Made by a program: the position numbers and the translations under genes
In this document: positions 6,492-16,248 of the stretch, piece by piece
Position numbering within the stretch: the stretch's first letter is position 1
Layout: the number at the start of each line of letters is the position of its first letter
Notes under the pieces: model-generated
What the model saw: the letters and a program-made list of their open reading frames with translations, nothing else
Told to the model about the DNA's origin: nothing
Databases searched by the model: none
From: Lachnospiraceae bacterium
GTDB taxonomy: Bacteria; Bacillota; Clostridia; Lachnospirales; Lachnospiraceae
Direction of reading: 5' to 3'
Assembly (NCBI GenBank): GCA_900168235.1
Contig: FUZG01000005.1
Location: forward strand, 1-64,000
DNA length: 64,000 nucleotides

Positions 6492-9400
6492 TTATGCATT
6501 ATTCTGTTTTTCTTTTTCTTTTACTTTTTCTTCTTTCTTTTTCCGTGTCAGGATAAAAGCAAGTACAAGTATCGCCGCGGCACTAATGCCCGCTACCAGC
6601 GGTATTACCCACGAAAATACCGGTCCCAGAATATAGAACGTTCCGTCACCATCCATGGAAAATACCAGATATTTTCCATCTTTTTCCGTTTCAAGAGCGG
6701 TCAGCTTTCCATCCTTAATAACAGCGGCCTTTGCATCATCAGGAACGCCGTCCGCAAGGAGACGCACAACCCACTTCTCTCCGATAGTACCGTAATCCGC
6801 GTGGATCTGATATGTATATTTCTTTAATATCTTCGCAAAGCCTTCCGGAAGTTCCAGCTTCTCAGACGGAGTCTGTTCCGTATATGTGAGAGTCGTTCCT
6901 TTATAGAAATTTCCGGAGACCAGCATTACAGGGAAGGGTTCATCCGATGCCACTGTTGTTACAAGCGATATATAACGCGCCTGAATAGTGATATTTCTCC
7001 TGATATCCGTAAGATCCGTGTCTTCCCATATTCCAAACTTATCTCCGACTATCGGAAGCTCCGGGTGATCATCATTTGAAATCGATCCGCCGTATGGCAC
7101 CTCTATCATTTGAACGATATTTCCGTCTGCAATGTAGCTTACATGCATGGTCTTCGCATCGTCCGGTGTGTTGGGGATTGCAATAAATTCTTCGTATGTA
7201 ACAGACTTTGCCTGGTCATCATATGTGAGACCATTTACTGCGCCAAGCTCATTTTCTACGTATATATTCTGTGATACCGTACTCTCTTTATCATCGATAT
7301 CACCCGCTATTACTCCGGTGTATTCCTTGCCTGCTGACTGGATATCAGCCATAGCGCGGTTTCCTATGACACGTCTTCCAAATCCTGCCACACCGCCCAC
7401 ATATTTATTACCTGAAATACTGGTCATTGAAAAGCAGTCCCGGATCACATATCTGCTCTTACCGGTTATACCGCCTGCGTAATCGCCGTCTTCCGTCCGA
7501 ACATTTCCAAAATTATAGGAAGAAAGCACTGCACCTATATCCATGCTTCCTGCAATACCGCCTGCATTGCTGTTCTGAACCTTTACATAACCGTAGTTCG
7601 TGCAGTCAATGACTGTCGCTCTTTTAGTCCTGTCATACTTCAGGCTCACCTGACCTGAGGACACCACTTCAAAATCCGACTGAATATCTATATCGGTGTC
7701 AGCCATACCTACGATACCGCCGCCATTGATATCCGAGCGGATCACGCCTGTATTTGTACACTGTGTAATTCTTCCCTGTGCAGGGGTATTGTCACTGTCA
7801 TCAGAGATATCATCAAAAATATCATTGATATCATCTGTATTACGATACCGTTCAAGAACATTTGTTATCTGGTCAAAACTGTCATTAACCGCAGTATTCA
7901 GGCGCTTAAGAGTCTCATTTATCTCTCCTGTCTTACCTCTGACTCTGCTGTCACTTTCCTTTAATTCTTCATTAAGAGTATCCATTTCAGACGCCAGCGT
8001 GTCGATCTTTGACGTGATGTTTTCATCTGTCGCCCTGAAATCATTTTTGTAGCTGTCATAGACGATGCGGAGCGTATCATCCAGTGAATTAGACGCATCC
8101 CTCAGTCTCTCAAGGTCTTTTTCTGTATCCCTGAGGCTTTCACCTGCCTTCATTCCATCTCCCAGAAGAGAATCAACCTGTGTCAGGATATCCGACGAAA
8201 GCTTCATGAGCTTACTTGAGTAATTGGTCATATCAAGGGATACACCGCTCCCTGCGGCTTTTTCCGCAGCATCCATAAGGTCAGACAGATCATTTAAGTC
8301 TGCCTGGAGCGCCTTGAACGCATTTTTCGTATCACCATTCACAAGATCCGGATCAAGACCTTCTATGATTGAACGGACTTCACTCGTATGAGAACGGATC
8401 TCGCTCTCCATCTGGTCATCTTTATTACGGTAATACTCTTTATATCCGCTTACCGTACCTCGAAGATCATCGGCTGTTCCGCGAATGGAATCGATATTTG
8501 TCTGCGCCTTAAGATCTTCCTGCTCCATTATCTTCTGAAGCTCTGCAAGATCATCTACAAGCGTATCAGCTTCGGCACGGGTCGTATCCAGCGCATCCTC
8601 ATGGTAAGCATTCACGCAATAGGGCTCCAGCTGACCTGCGATACCGCCTGTATTTTTTCGTCCGCTGACTGCTCCGTTATTACTGCATGAACTTAGTATT
8701 CCCCGCTCGTATCCGACGATACCGCCTGTTTTATAACCCGTGTGATCATAGCCTACCACGCCGTTATTTATACATCCTGAGATTGTTCCAGATGACGCCC
8801 CGGCGATGCCTCCGGTGTAATTAACCTTCTGGTCATTCTGCAGCAGTTCAGAGAGATCATCATCCTTCAGGTCGATACCATCAGGATTGAGCTTACTCAG
8901 CGCATCACTTGTCCTGATCTCATCGTCATCAGAATCATCTTCACTTTCAGCGGCTTTTTCGCGCTCATCATTTATTTCCCATGCGGTCTTTCGTCCTGCA
9001 TTGACCTCACCTGAATTTTCCGAATCAATAATGGTTCCTTCGTTGAATCCGGCGATGCCTCCGGTCCTTCTCATACCTGTAACGGTACTGTAATTTACAG
9101 TCCTTACAATACGGCCGCTTTCCATATTGTGGCCTGTCGCTCCGCCTACAGCTTCCATTCCAAAAGCATTTCCCGAAACTGTGCAGTCCTCAATACAGCC
9201 ATAGTTTGAACCGACCATGATACCTACATCGTTCATCCCGCTCTCAGGATTAACGTTTCCCTCAACCCGGAGATTACGTACCAGTCCGTTCTTTGCAAGA
9301 ACCCTGATAAATCCGATATTTGAACCGTTTTCTTCGAAGTTAAAGCCTGAAATGGTATGACCGCATCCGTCAAGCGTACCCGCAAATATGGAGATCATAC

Positions 9401-9692
9401 CGAAGTCGGTTCCTGAGAGATCAATATCATCCGTAAGCACCCAGATCTTTCCTTCACTGTCGCTGTCACTCTGGAGCCTCTTTGCAAAGTTCAGGAAATC
9501 CTCCGTCGAAGAAATACGGGTCGCTTTTATACGGTTCCCCGATTCCGAGAAAACGTTTTTCTCCTCTGCTGTTGCGGCGTATACGGGAGCCGCCTTTATG
9601 GGCACCCCCGAAATAACACACGATACCGCAAGCCCCGCTGCCAGCATATACGCTATTCTTTTATGAAAATGTCTGGTAGTTCTAATTTTCAT
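6492..9692 (-). CDS. Large membrane-anchored GLUG-repeat surface protein (copy 2 of operon)
   Basis: A 1066-residue exported protein. A signal peptide (about 1-40, ending AAPVYA) leads into beta-helix-type GLUG repeats (GGIAGFNEG, GGIAGASSG, GGIVGYERG, GGIAGQLEP; about 60-370). A long acidic helical segment with coiled-coil character (about 370-650) breaks the repeats, and more GLUG units follow (about 655-800: GGIVGMADT, GGIAGSMDI, GGITGKSR, GGVAGFG). A beta-rich membrane-proximal domain (LVSGNFY near 910) precedes one TM helix and a Lys/Glu-rich cytoplasmic tail. It is a full-length paralog of the protein at 12301. The start at 9692 lies 4 nt past the transporter stop, behind AGGT, so the genes are cotranscribed. 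Function unknown; an extracellular partner of the RND transporter is plausible. Confidence 0.85.
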   Translation of the reverse strand: MKIRTTRHFHKRIAYMLAAGLAVSCVISGVPIKAAPVYAATAEEKNVFSESGNRIKATRISSTEDFLNFAKRLQSDSDSEGKIWVLTDDIDLSGTDFGMISIFAGTLDGCGHTISGFNFEENGSNIGFIRVLAKNGLVRNLRVEGNVNPESGMNDVGIMVGSNYGCIEDCTVSGNAFGMEAVGGATGHNMESGRIVRTVNYSTVTGMRRTGGIAGFNEGTIIDSENSGEVNAGRKTAWEINDEREKAAESEDDSDDDEIRTSDALSKLNPDGIDLKDDDLSELLQNDQKVNYTGGIAGASSGTISGCINNGVVGYDHTGYKTGGIVGYERGILSSCSNNGAVSGRKNTGGIAGQLEPYCVNAYHEDALDTTRAEADTLVDDLAELQKIMEQEDLKAQTNIDSIRGTADDLRGTVSGYKEYYRNKDDQMESEIRSHTSEVRSIIEGLDPDLVNGDTKNAFKALQADLNDLSDLMDAAEKAAGSGVSLDMTNYSSKLMKLSSDILTQVDSLLGDGMKAGESLRDTEKDLERLRDASNSLDDTLRIVYDSYKNDFRATDENITSKIDTLASEMDTLNEELKESDSRVRGKTGEINETLKRLNTAVNDSFDQITNVLERYRNTDDINDIFDDISDDSDNTPAQGRITQCTNTGVIRSDINGGGIVGMADTDIDIQSDFEVVSSGQVSLKYDRTKRATVIDCTNYGYVKVQNSNAGGIAGSMDIGAVLSSYNFGNVRTEDGDYAGGITGKSRYVIRDCFSMTSISGNKYVGGVAGFGRRVIGNRAMADIQSAGKEYTGVIAGDIDDKESTVSQNIYVENELGAVNGLTYDDQAKSVTYEEFIAIPNTPDDAKTMHVSYIADGNIVQMIEVPYGGSISNDDHPELPIVGDKFGIWEDTDLTDIRRNITIQARYISLVTTVASDEPFPVMLVSGNFYKGTTLTYTEQTPSEKLELPEGFAKILKKYTYQIHADYGTIGEKWVVRLLADGVPDDAKAAVIKDGKLTALETEKDGKYLVFSMDGDGTFYILGPVFSWVIPLVAGISAAAILVLAFILTRKKKEEKVKEKEKQNNA

Positions 9693-9696
9693 ATTA

Positions 9697-12279
9697 TTAC
9701 CTGTGACTGTCTTCCTGTTTTTCCGATGCACTTACTTCTATAACCTTGTCAGCACCGTTATCTTCATCATCCGGCGTACTCTCCGTGATCTCGTCCGGCG
9801 CTTCAGAACCGTTTTCTGAAGCATTACCTCTTCTAAGCGTAAGATCCATGTCACCATTCATCGTTCCCTTAAATTCACCGATGAGATAACCTGAGAAATA
9901 GCCGTTCACAACACCATTCACAACCATTGTTCCTGCTGTTTTCTGGAGTACAGAACCTGTTCCCATAACAGATATTTCCGGTGTCTTTACACTGAAGCTC
10001 GTCCTGTCGAGGATAGGATCCACAAGGAACAGGAGCTGAGGAAGAACCGTCATAACAAGGATGATGCTTGTAAATGTTCCTCTTCCAAGCACGAGACCCA
10101 GGTTTGCGATAACCGCGTTACTTGTGATATTCGCAATGAGAAGTCCGCATGCTGTAAGGATAGATCCGCTTGTAAGGATAGTCGCAAAGGACTCATTTAA
10201 GCTCTGTACTATAGCCTGCTGCTTATCCGGCAGTTCTTTTCTGAGGTGCACGTATCTATTCGTGATAACGATAGCATAGTCGATCGTAGCACCCATCTGG
10301 ATGGAGCTTACGATAAGATATGCCAGGAAATACAGCGGTGCATGCTGAAGGTACGGGAACGAGAAATTAATCCAGATACTTCCCTGAATAGTCATGAGCA
10401 GCACAAGAGGCAGGCTTATAGACTGGAAAGTGAACAGCAGTATCATTCCTACAAAAAACGCCGTAAGAATGCTGATCAGCAGGTTATCGTGACTAAAGGA
10501 GCTTGAAAGGTCGTCATTACTTGTGGCATCACCTACAACATAAACTCTGCCCTTATAATGCTCCTGAGCCATGTTCCTGATCTCACGGACCTTATCATAA
10601 ACTTCCTGTCCCTCTGCAGCTCCTGTAAGTGTGAATACGATTCGTGAATGGTTCTCACTTTCGAGCTGTTTACGGGCATTTTCTATCTGATCATGGATAT
10701 CAGTGATGTCCTGTGACTGCTTTGCGCTTAAGTTAAAAGCGCCAGCTTCTTTTTTATCATATATAAAGTCGATCAGATCGATAACAGACACCCGGTATTC
10801 ATCTATACCGTCTATAAACGCTCCATAGATTTCCTTATCCTGTGCATATGCTGTATAGAGAAGCTTTGCCAGTCCGACATCGATCTTTGCAACTTCCGCA
10901 AATTCTCTCGGATTCAGGTCATCTGTAAGGACGTATTCCTTTTCATCGCCGACATCTACATTTGCCAGAGCAAGGATATCATCTACATAATCTCTGGTCT
11001 TCAGATTCTGTATTATCTCCGCCTCAGTCGCATAGTCGCCCTTTGGCAGTACTATAGCCACATTGGTTCCTGTTTCAAATGTCTTGTCTATCCTGTCCTT
11101 TGCCGCGATATACGGAGTCATCTTCGGTCCGCGTGCCGTATTTTTATCAAAAATATACGGACACTTCTGAGAAAAACCGAACGCAAAAACAAGTGTTATT
11201 ACAAATAAAACAGGGAGCACAAATCTTGTCTTATATATAAACTTTCCCCAGTAATTGATCTGCGGAACGAAGCTCCTGTGCCTTGTTTTATCGATGAGCT
11301 TGCGGAATGTCATGATAAGTCCCGGCATGAAAAGGAATACCGTTACCATCGAGAACAGGATCGCCTTGCAGAGAACCATTCCAAGGTCACGTCCGATCTG
11401 GAACCTCATGAATACCAGTGCGACCATTCCTGCCATGGTCGTAAGTGAGCTTGATGAGATCTCAACGATCGCTTTTGAAAGAGCTATTACCATAGCATCT
11501 CTCGCATCCAGACCCTTATCACGCTCCTCTATGTATCTGTGGAACATGATGATCGCATAGTCGATGGCAAGCGCAAGCTGAAGGATTATATCAACCGCAT
11601 TTGAAATATAGGATACTGTTCCAAAGATGTAGTTAGTTCCCTTATTCAGGATCGCTGCCATCAGGAACGTGAGCATAAAGATCGGAACTTCCGCATATGT
11701 TGATGATGTAAAGATCAGCACTGCGAGGATGACTACTACAGCGAGTCCGAGGATAACCCTGACATCACTCTGAAGCTCGGCAGATTCATCAAGGTCTACC
11801 GTCGTATAAACGTAATTGTCATAATCCTTTACGTATTCCCTGACTGCCGCTATCGCTTTCTGAGAAAGCTCAGTGTCTTTATCCTCTTCAAACATAAGCG
11901 TGATGAGCGCTGCGGAATCCTTATAGTACTCATCAAGAGTCGCATCCGAATAGTCCGAATTGTCGGGGTCATAGAACTTTACGGTATCTATGCCGTCAAT
12001 ATTTTCCAGACCGTTTGCCACAGCAAGAGCCCGCTCATACGTGATATTTGTGAGCAGGATCTTTGCAGAACCGTTAGTCTGAAATTCTTCATCCATCAGA
12101 TCCACACCCTGACGGGTCTCGGTATCTTCCGGAAGATATCTTGTGACATCATTCTCAACCGTAACACGGCTGATCATCGCACCACAGTATATAGCCGCAA
12201 TGACGAAGAGCAGCATAAAGAGCTTTCGCCTGTCTACAATGAACGCGGCTATTTTATACATAATGTTTTTTTCTTCCAT
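9697..12279 (-). CDS. MMPL/RND-family transporter
   Basis: An 860-residue membrane transporter of the MMPL/RND superfamily with the usual duplicated layout: TM1 (about 20-37), an extracellular domain (about 40-172), TM2-6 (about 173-325), TM7 (about 352-370), a second extracellular domain (about 372-595) and TM8-12 (about 598-760). Both halves carry the paired Asp-Tyr of proton-driven MmpL3-type pumps: D240-Y241 in LAIDYA and D667-Y668 in ATIDYA. The C-terminal 90 residues are unusual, with Gly-rich GTMVVNG-GYFSG-GEFKG-GTMNG units and then an acidic tail. GGAG lies 9 nt before the ATG. It sits between two GLUG surface proteins under a TetR promoter. The substrate is unknown; lipids, glycolipids or antimicrobial compounds are typical for the family. 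Confidence 0.92.
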   Translation of the reverse strand: MEEKNIMYKIAAFIVDRRKLFMLLFVIAAIYCGAMISRVTVENDVTRYLPEDTETRQGVDLMDEEFQTNGSAKILLTNITYERALAVANGLENIDGIDTVKFYDPDNSDYSDATLDEYYKDSAALITLMFEEDKDTELSQKAIAAVREYVKDYDNYVYTTVDLDESAELQSDVRVILGLAVVVILAVLIFTSSTYAEVPIFMLTFLMAAILNKGTNYIFGTVSYISNAVDIILQLALAIDYAIIMFHRYIEERDKGLDARDAMVIALSKAIVEISSSSLTTMAGMVALVFMRFQIGRDLGMVLCKAILFSMVTVFLFMPGLIMTFRKLIDKTRHRSFVPQINYWGKFIYKTRFVLPVLFVITLVFAFGFSQKCPYIFDKNTARGPKMTPYIAAKDRIDKTFETGTNVAIVLPKGDYATEAEIIQNLKTRDYVDDILALANVDVGDEKEYVLTDDLNPREFAEVAKIDVGLAKLLYTAYAQDKEIYGAFIDGIDEYRVSVIDLIDFIYDKKEAGAFNLSAKQSQDITDIHDQIENARKQLESENHSRIVFTLTGAAEGQEVYDKVREIRNMAQEHYKGRVYVVGDATSNDDLSSSFSHDNLLISILTAFFVGMILLFTFQSISLPLVLLMTIQGSIWINFSFPYLQHAPLYFLAYLIVSSIQMGATIDYAIVITNRYVHLRKELPDKQQAIVQSLNESFATILTSGSILTACGLLIANITSNAVIANLGLVLGRGTFTSIILVMTVLPQLLFLVDPILDRTSFSVKTPEISVMGTGSVLQKTAGTMVVNGVVNGYFSGYLIGEFKGTMNGDMDLTLRRGNASENGSEAPDEITESTPDDEDNGADKVIEVSASEKQEDSHR

Positions 12280-12300
12280 TTTGTAAACTCCTACGGAATA

Positions 12301-15300
12301 TTACTTTCTTTTCTTCAGCCTTTTCTTTATAAAGATAAATGATCCAATCAAGATCATTAGTATAAGAACGATCGTTATGATCATCCGAATCCTGCTGTTC
12401 TTTTTCAGGATAACGAACTCACCGTCTCCCGTCATAGGGAACACCAGGTAATTACCATCCCTTTCAGACGGGATAATGGTCATTTCTCCGTTATTTACAG
12501 ACGCCGCAGTAATATCATTTCCATGATCACTGACCAAGAACCTTAATACATAGTTCTCATCAAGCTTTCCGTACATCGTCTGAATTTCATACCGGTATGC
12601 ACCAACAACGTGATAACCCTGTACCGGCTCAGCTTTCACCTGAGTTTCCATGAGAGTGACCGTGCTGTTATCATAGAAATTTCCTGATACCAGCAGTTTC
12701 GGGGTTTCTTCCGGCGTTGCAATAGTCGTTATATAATCCACGTAAACCGCGTGGATCGTGGTATTCTGACGCACATTTGAGAGATCCAGATTTTCCCAAT
12801 AACCAACTCTTCCATCCGTTCTCTTCGGTAACGGCGGGTATTCCTCGTATCGTACGCTTCCGCCGTATTTTACCCTCACAGACTTTATGATGGTTCCGTT
12901 ATCATCGAAATTCACCTGCATCTGTCTAAATTCCGTAGGAAGTCCGGTGATACCCATGAGTTCACCGTAATTTACAGGTCTGGTCTGCGTTTCGACTGTA
13001 TATCCGTCTACAGCCCCGGTTCCGTTTTGTACAAAAATATTGTCTTTAACGAGCCCGTCAGGATCTGCTTCACCAAGCACAGCACCGATATGTTCCTTTG
13101 TGCCGCCTACATTTGACAGGCATGCAGAACCTGTAAGTGTAGATCCATAGCCTGCGATACCGCCTACATTGCTGTTTCCGGATACCTCGCTCATGGAATA
13201 TGAATCACGTATCACATGAGCGCTTTTTCCTGCGACTCCGCCTGCGTAATCACCGTCTTTTGCTTCTACCCGTCCAAAATTATTGCCTGAAAGCACTGCT
13301 CCCATTTCCGCACGTCCTACGATACCGCCTGCATAATCATTTCTTGCAGTTACATCAGCTCTGTTTGTGCAGTCAAGGATGGTCGCTTTCCGCGTTCTTT
13401 TATAATTAAGGCTTATCTGTCCCTCTGACACTACTTCAAAGTCCGACTGAATATCACGGTCATAATCCATGATACCCACGATACCTCCCACATTGAAATC
13501 AGCATCGATCCTTCCTGTATTTACAGAAGAAATGATGGATCCCTTTGCGGGAGTCATATCCGGATCATCTGACACATCGTCAAATGCCTCCTCGATAGTC
13601 TCAGTCTGCTGTATCCGGTCAAGTTCCTGCTGGACTTCATCAAAACCGTCATCAAGTGTGCTGTTTATGGTCTGCATCTGACCTGTGATGGTATTCAGCT
13701 GATTCCTGACCTTTTCATCAGAATCCTTAAGTCCCTCGGAAAGCACGTCCATCTCGCCTGCAAGGCTGTCTGTCTTTCCTGTGATATCATCATCGGTCTT
13801 TCGGATGTCGCTCTTATAATCGTCTATGCATCCCCTTAGATAATCATCAAGAGCGCCTGACTTATCCCTTATATCATTGAGCTGGTCCTCAAGCTCTTCC
13901 AGATCGTCGACACCTTCCGCTGCCTGTCCTGAAAGGTCTGCGAGGCTGTCATTTACAGGCGCAAGAACTCTTATGAGCTTATCCATGTAATTTGTCATAT
14001 CGACGGCAATACCGCTCCCTGCAGCCTCTTCTGCGCTGTCCAGGAGCTTCTGAAGGTCTCCCAGACTGTCTTTCAGAGCTTTAAGAGCCTTTTTAGTATC
14101 TCCGCCGTAAACATCAGGATCTATCTCATCTACTGTACCGCGTATGCCGTCAACCTGTGAACGTATCTCACGCTCTACAGAATCATTTTTGCACTGATAA
14201 TAGGTTTTATAATTGCTGACAGTCTGACGGAGGTCATCTGCCGTATTCCTTATGGCATCTATATTCTGCTGTGCCCTGTCATCCTCGGATCCCACGGTAT
14301 TGTGAAGCTTATCCGTCATGTCCACCAGATCATCAAGCTGGTCGCCTGCTTCGGAAAAAGAATCCGTTGAGTATGAATTGAGCACAAAGGGCTCAAACTG
14401 TCCTGCGATTCCGCCGACATCCTTTCTGCCGTAGACCACACCGGTATTTCTGCACTCAGTGAGTATCCCTCTCTCATAACCCACTATTCCGCCTGTTTTG
14501 TAGCCTGTGTGTTTATATCCCACAATGCCTTCATTTGTGCAGTTCTCAATGACACCTGCAGATGCACCTGCTATTCCGCCGGTGTAGTTTATCTTCTGCT
14601 TATCTGTGAGCTTTTCTTTAATATCATCGTCTTTTATATCTATAGTATCAGGATTGAGCTTTGCCAGATCTTCATTGGTCTCATCAAGCTCTTCCATGTC
14701 TTCTGATCCAAAGCTTCCGCGCTCATCTTTTCTGGCATCATCAGTTTCCCACGCCGTTGTGCTTTCTGCATTGATCCTGCCTGAATTACGCGAATCTCTG
14801 ACCGTTCCCTCGTTAAAACCTGCGATGCCTCCGGTCCTGCGTGTTCCGAGGACTATCGCATCATTATTACAGGAAATGATCTCCCCGCCTTCCATATTTC
14901 TGCCTGTGATGCCTCCGACACACTCAGCACCAAGGACATAGCCTGAAAAGCTGACATTTTCCAGCACTCCGTAGTTCCTTCCGGAAACGCCGCCGATCTC
15001 TTTCATCACTCCATTCGGAGCCACATTTCCTGAGACATGGAGATCATGGATATAGCCTGTCTTTCCTACTGAACGGATGAACCCTGTCATATCAGAATTG
15101 CTCTCAACAGAAAATCCAGTAATGAAATGACCCTGACCATCAAACTCTCCTGCAAAAATGGAGATCGGTTTAAAATCAACGCCTTCAAGACTTATATCCT
15201 GTGTCAGGACATAAGTCTTTCCCATGGTAGACGCTTCAACTGTACTCTTTTTTACAAGAGCCTCAAAATCTTCTGCATTACCGATCCTGATCACGTCACC

Positions 15301-15438
15301 CGATAATTCATTTTTTTCAACAACTGCCCCGGTACTTCTCTCTTCCGCCTTGACATTTCCTACAAAAATAGAGGAAAATAATAATGACGCGGAAAGCATT
15401 ACCGCAGACAGCACTTTATAATATTTTTTCTTTCTCAT
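12301..15438 (-). CDS. Large membrane-anchored GLUG-repeat surface protein (copy 1 of operon)
   Basis: A 1045-residue paralog of the protein at 6492 with the same order of parts: signal peptide (about 1-35), GLUG beta-helix repeats (about 60-370), a long helical segment with heptad-like spacing (about 375-625), further GLUG repeats, a beta-rich domain with LVSGNFY, one TM helix and a basic tail. The helical segments match in detail: NYKTYYQCKNDSVEREIRS aligns with GYKEYYRNKDDQMESEIRS in the other copy. The ATG at 15438 gives a clean signal peptide; an in-frame TTG at 15456 is less likely. No clear Shine-Dalgarno precedes either. First gene of the three-gene operon; its promoter overlaps the TetR operator. 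Confidence 0.85.
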   Translation of the reverse strand: MRKKKYYKVLSAVMLSASLLFSSIFVGNVKAEERSTGAVVEKNELSGDVIRIGNAEDFEALVKKSTVEASTMGKTYVLTQDISLEGVDFKPISIFAGEFDGQGHFITGFSVESNSDMTGFIRSVGKTGYIHDLHVSGNVAPNGVMKEIGGVSGRNYGVLENVSFSGYVLGAECVGGITGRNMEGGEIISCNNDAIVLGTRRTGGIAGFNEGTVRDSRNSGRINAESTTAWETDDARKDERGSFGSEDMEELDETNEDLAKLNPDTIDIKDDDIKEKLTDKQKINYTGGIAGASAGVIENCTNEGIVGYKHTGYKTGGIVGYERGILTECRNTGVVYGRKDVGGIAGQFEPFVLNSYSTDSFSEAGDQLDDLVDMTDKLHNTVGSEDDRAQQNIDAIRNTADDLRQTVSNYKTYYQCKNDSVEREIRSQVDGIRGTVDEIDPDVYGGDTKKALKALKDSLGDLQKLLDSAEEAAGSGIAVDMTNYMDKLIRVLAPVNDSLADLSGQAAEGVDDLEELEDQLNDIRDKSGALDDYLRGCIDDYKSDIRKTDDDITGKTDSLAGEMDVLSEGLKDSDEKVRNQLNTITGQMQTINSTLDDGFDEVQQELDRIQQTETIEEAFDDVSDDPDMTPAKGSIISSVNTGRIDADFNVGGIVGIMDYDRDIQSDFEVVSEGQISLNYKRTRKATILDCTNRADVTARNDYAGGIVGRAEMGAVLSGNNFGRVEAKDGDYAGGVAGKSAHVIRDSYSMSEVSGNSNVGGIAGYGSTLTGSACLSNVGGTKEHIGAVLGEADPDGLVKDNIFVQNGTGAVDGYTVETQTRPVNYGELMGITGLPTEFRQMQVNFDDNGTIIKSVRVKYGGSVRYEEYPPLPKRTDGRVGYWENLDLSNVRQNTTIHAVYVDYITTIATPEETPKLLVSGNFYDNSTVTLMETQVKAEPVQGYHVVGAYRYEIQTMYGKLDENYVLRFLVSDHGNDITAASVNNGEMTIIPSERDGNYLVFPMTGDGEFVILKKNSRIRMIITIVLILMILIGSFIFIKKRLKKRK

Positions 15439-15479
15439 AGCACTTTTGATCGTCAACTGTTTGCAAGTGATTTACATTA

Positions 15480-15507
15480 ATTATACAACACTGTGATTTT
15501 TATTCAA
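15480..15507 (-). promoter_or_regulatory. Promoter of the GLUG/RND operon
   Basis: On the minus strand TTGAAT (15502-15507) and TATAAT (15480-15485) are 16 nt apart. The -35 lies in the left arm of the palindrome at 15504-15518, and a second half-site (GTGTTG read on this strand, plus-strand CAACAC 15486-15491) lies in the spacer. Confidence 0.8.
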
Positions 15508-15518
15508 CACCGTGTTGA
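15504..15518. promoter_or_regulatory. TetR-type operator palindrome
   Basis: TCAACAC and GTGTTGA form a perfect 7-bp inverted repeat around one central base. It overlaps the -35 elements of both divergent promoters, the classic place for an autoregulating TetR repressor to sit. Binding by the TetR protein encoded at 15611 is inferred from position and symmetry. Confidence 0.8.
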
Positions 15519-15543
15519 TTTACCAACCGCAATGTATTATAAT
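15515..15543 (+). promoter_or_regulatory. Promoter of the TetR gene
   Basis: TTGATT (15515-15520) and TATAAT (15538-15543) are 17 nt apart, facing right. The -35 box starts inside the right arm of the operator, so repressor binding should also repress the tetR gene. Confidence 0.8.
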
Positions 15544-15610
15544 GTCATTTGTAACGGATATCAATAGTCCTACGATAATTTTTTTATCAAATACCATAGG
15601 GTGAAAGCTT

Positions 15611-16192
15611 ATGAGAATGTCTGAAGTAAAAATGGATCGACGGATCCGAAAAACAAAAAGCCTGCTGTGGCACGGTCTGGCTACGTTAATGATGGAACAG
15701 GATATCCAGGATATCTCTGTAAAAAAACTTACTGAATTTGTGGATCTAAATCGCAGTACTTTTTATATCCACTATAAGGATATAAACCAGCTGCTCGAGT
15801 CCATCGAGAATGAGCTCATGGAGGAATTTCGCGAGATCATTTCTCACAACCTCGATATTTCCAATCTCTACGAATCCAATCTGCAGCTTTTGCACGAGCT
15901 TTATAAGGATCTTTTGCTCAATCGCGAGATCATCAGTGCGCTCCTTGGACCTCACGGTGATTTCCAGTTCATCAAGAAACTGAAAAATATTCTCACCGAA
16001 AGAATTGAAGAGGTCGGAAAATCTTTTAATTATTCTGAGGAAGTTCTCTCATATTATTCAGCATTCTGCTTTACAGGATGTGTCGGCATAATCCAGAATT
16101 GGATTGATACCGGTTTTGAACAGACTCCCGAACATATTGCAGATATTACAAACCGCTTTATGGTACAGGGCGTAGGTTCCATTCTTAGATAA
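15611..16192 (+). CDS. TetR/AcrR-family transcriptional regulator
   Basis: A 193-residue cytoplasmic repressor-type protein. The N-terminal 60 residues are a TetR helix-turn-helix: KSLLWHGLATLM, then the recognition region ISVKKLTEFVDLNRSTFYIHYKD. The C-terminal ligand domain (about 75-190) resembles the TetR_C family found in DhaS-like regulators. AGGGTG lies 9 nt before the ATG. Divergent from the GLUG/RND operon, with shared operator DNA at 15504-15518, so it very likely controls that operon and itself, released by an unknown small molecule, possibly a transporter substrate. Confidence 0.9.
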   Translation: MRMSEVKMDRRIRKTKSLLWHGLATLMMEQDIQDISVKKLTEFVDLNRSTFYIHYKDINQLLESIENELMEEFREIISHNLDISNLYESNLQLLHELYKDLLLNREIISALLGPHGDFQFIKKLKNILTERIEEVGKSFNYSEEVLSYYSAFCFTGCVGIIQNWIDTGFEQTPEHIADITNRFMVQGVGSILR

Positions 16193-16204
16193 CGAAAATA
16201 CATA

Positions 16205-16242
16205 AAAAGCCGATGTACATTTCTTTGTGTACATCGGCTTTT
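16205..16242. terminator. Bidirectional terminator between tetR and the repeat lipoprotein
   Basis: AAAAGCCGATGTACA (16205-16219) pairs perfectly with the matching arm ending 16242 around an 8-nt loop. The flanking A4 and T4 give T-tails in both directions, serving the convergent genes on each side. Confidence 0.9.
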
Positions 16243-16248
16243 CTGACT

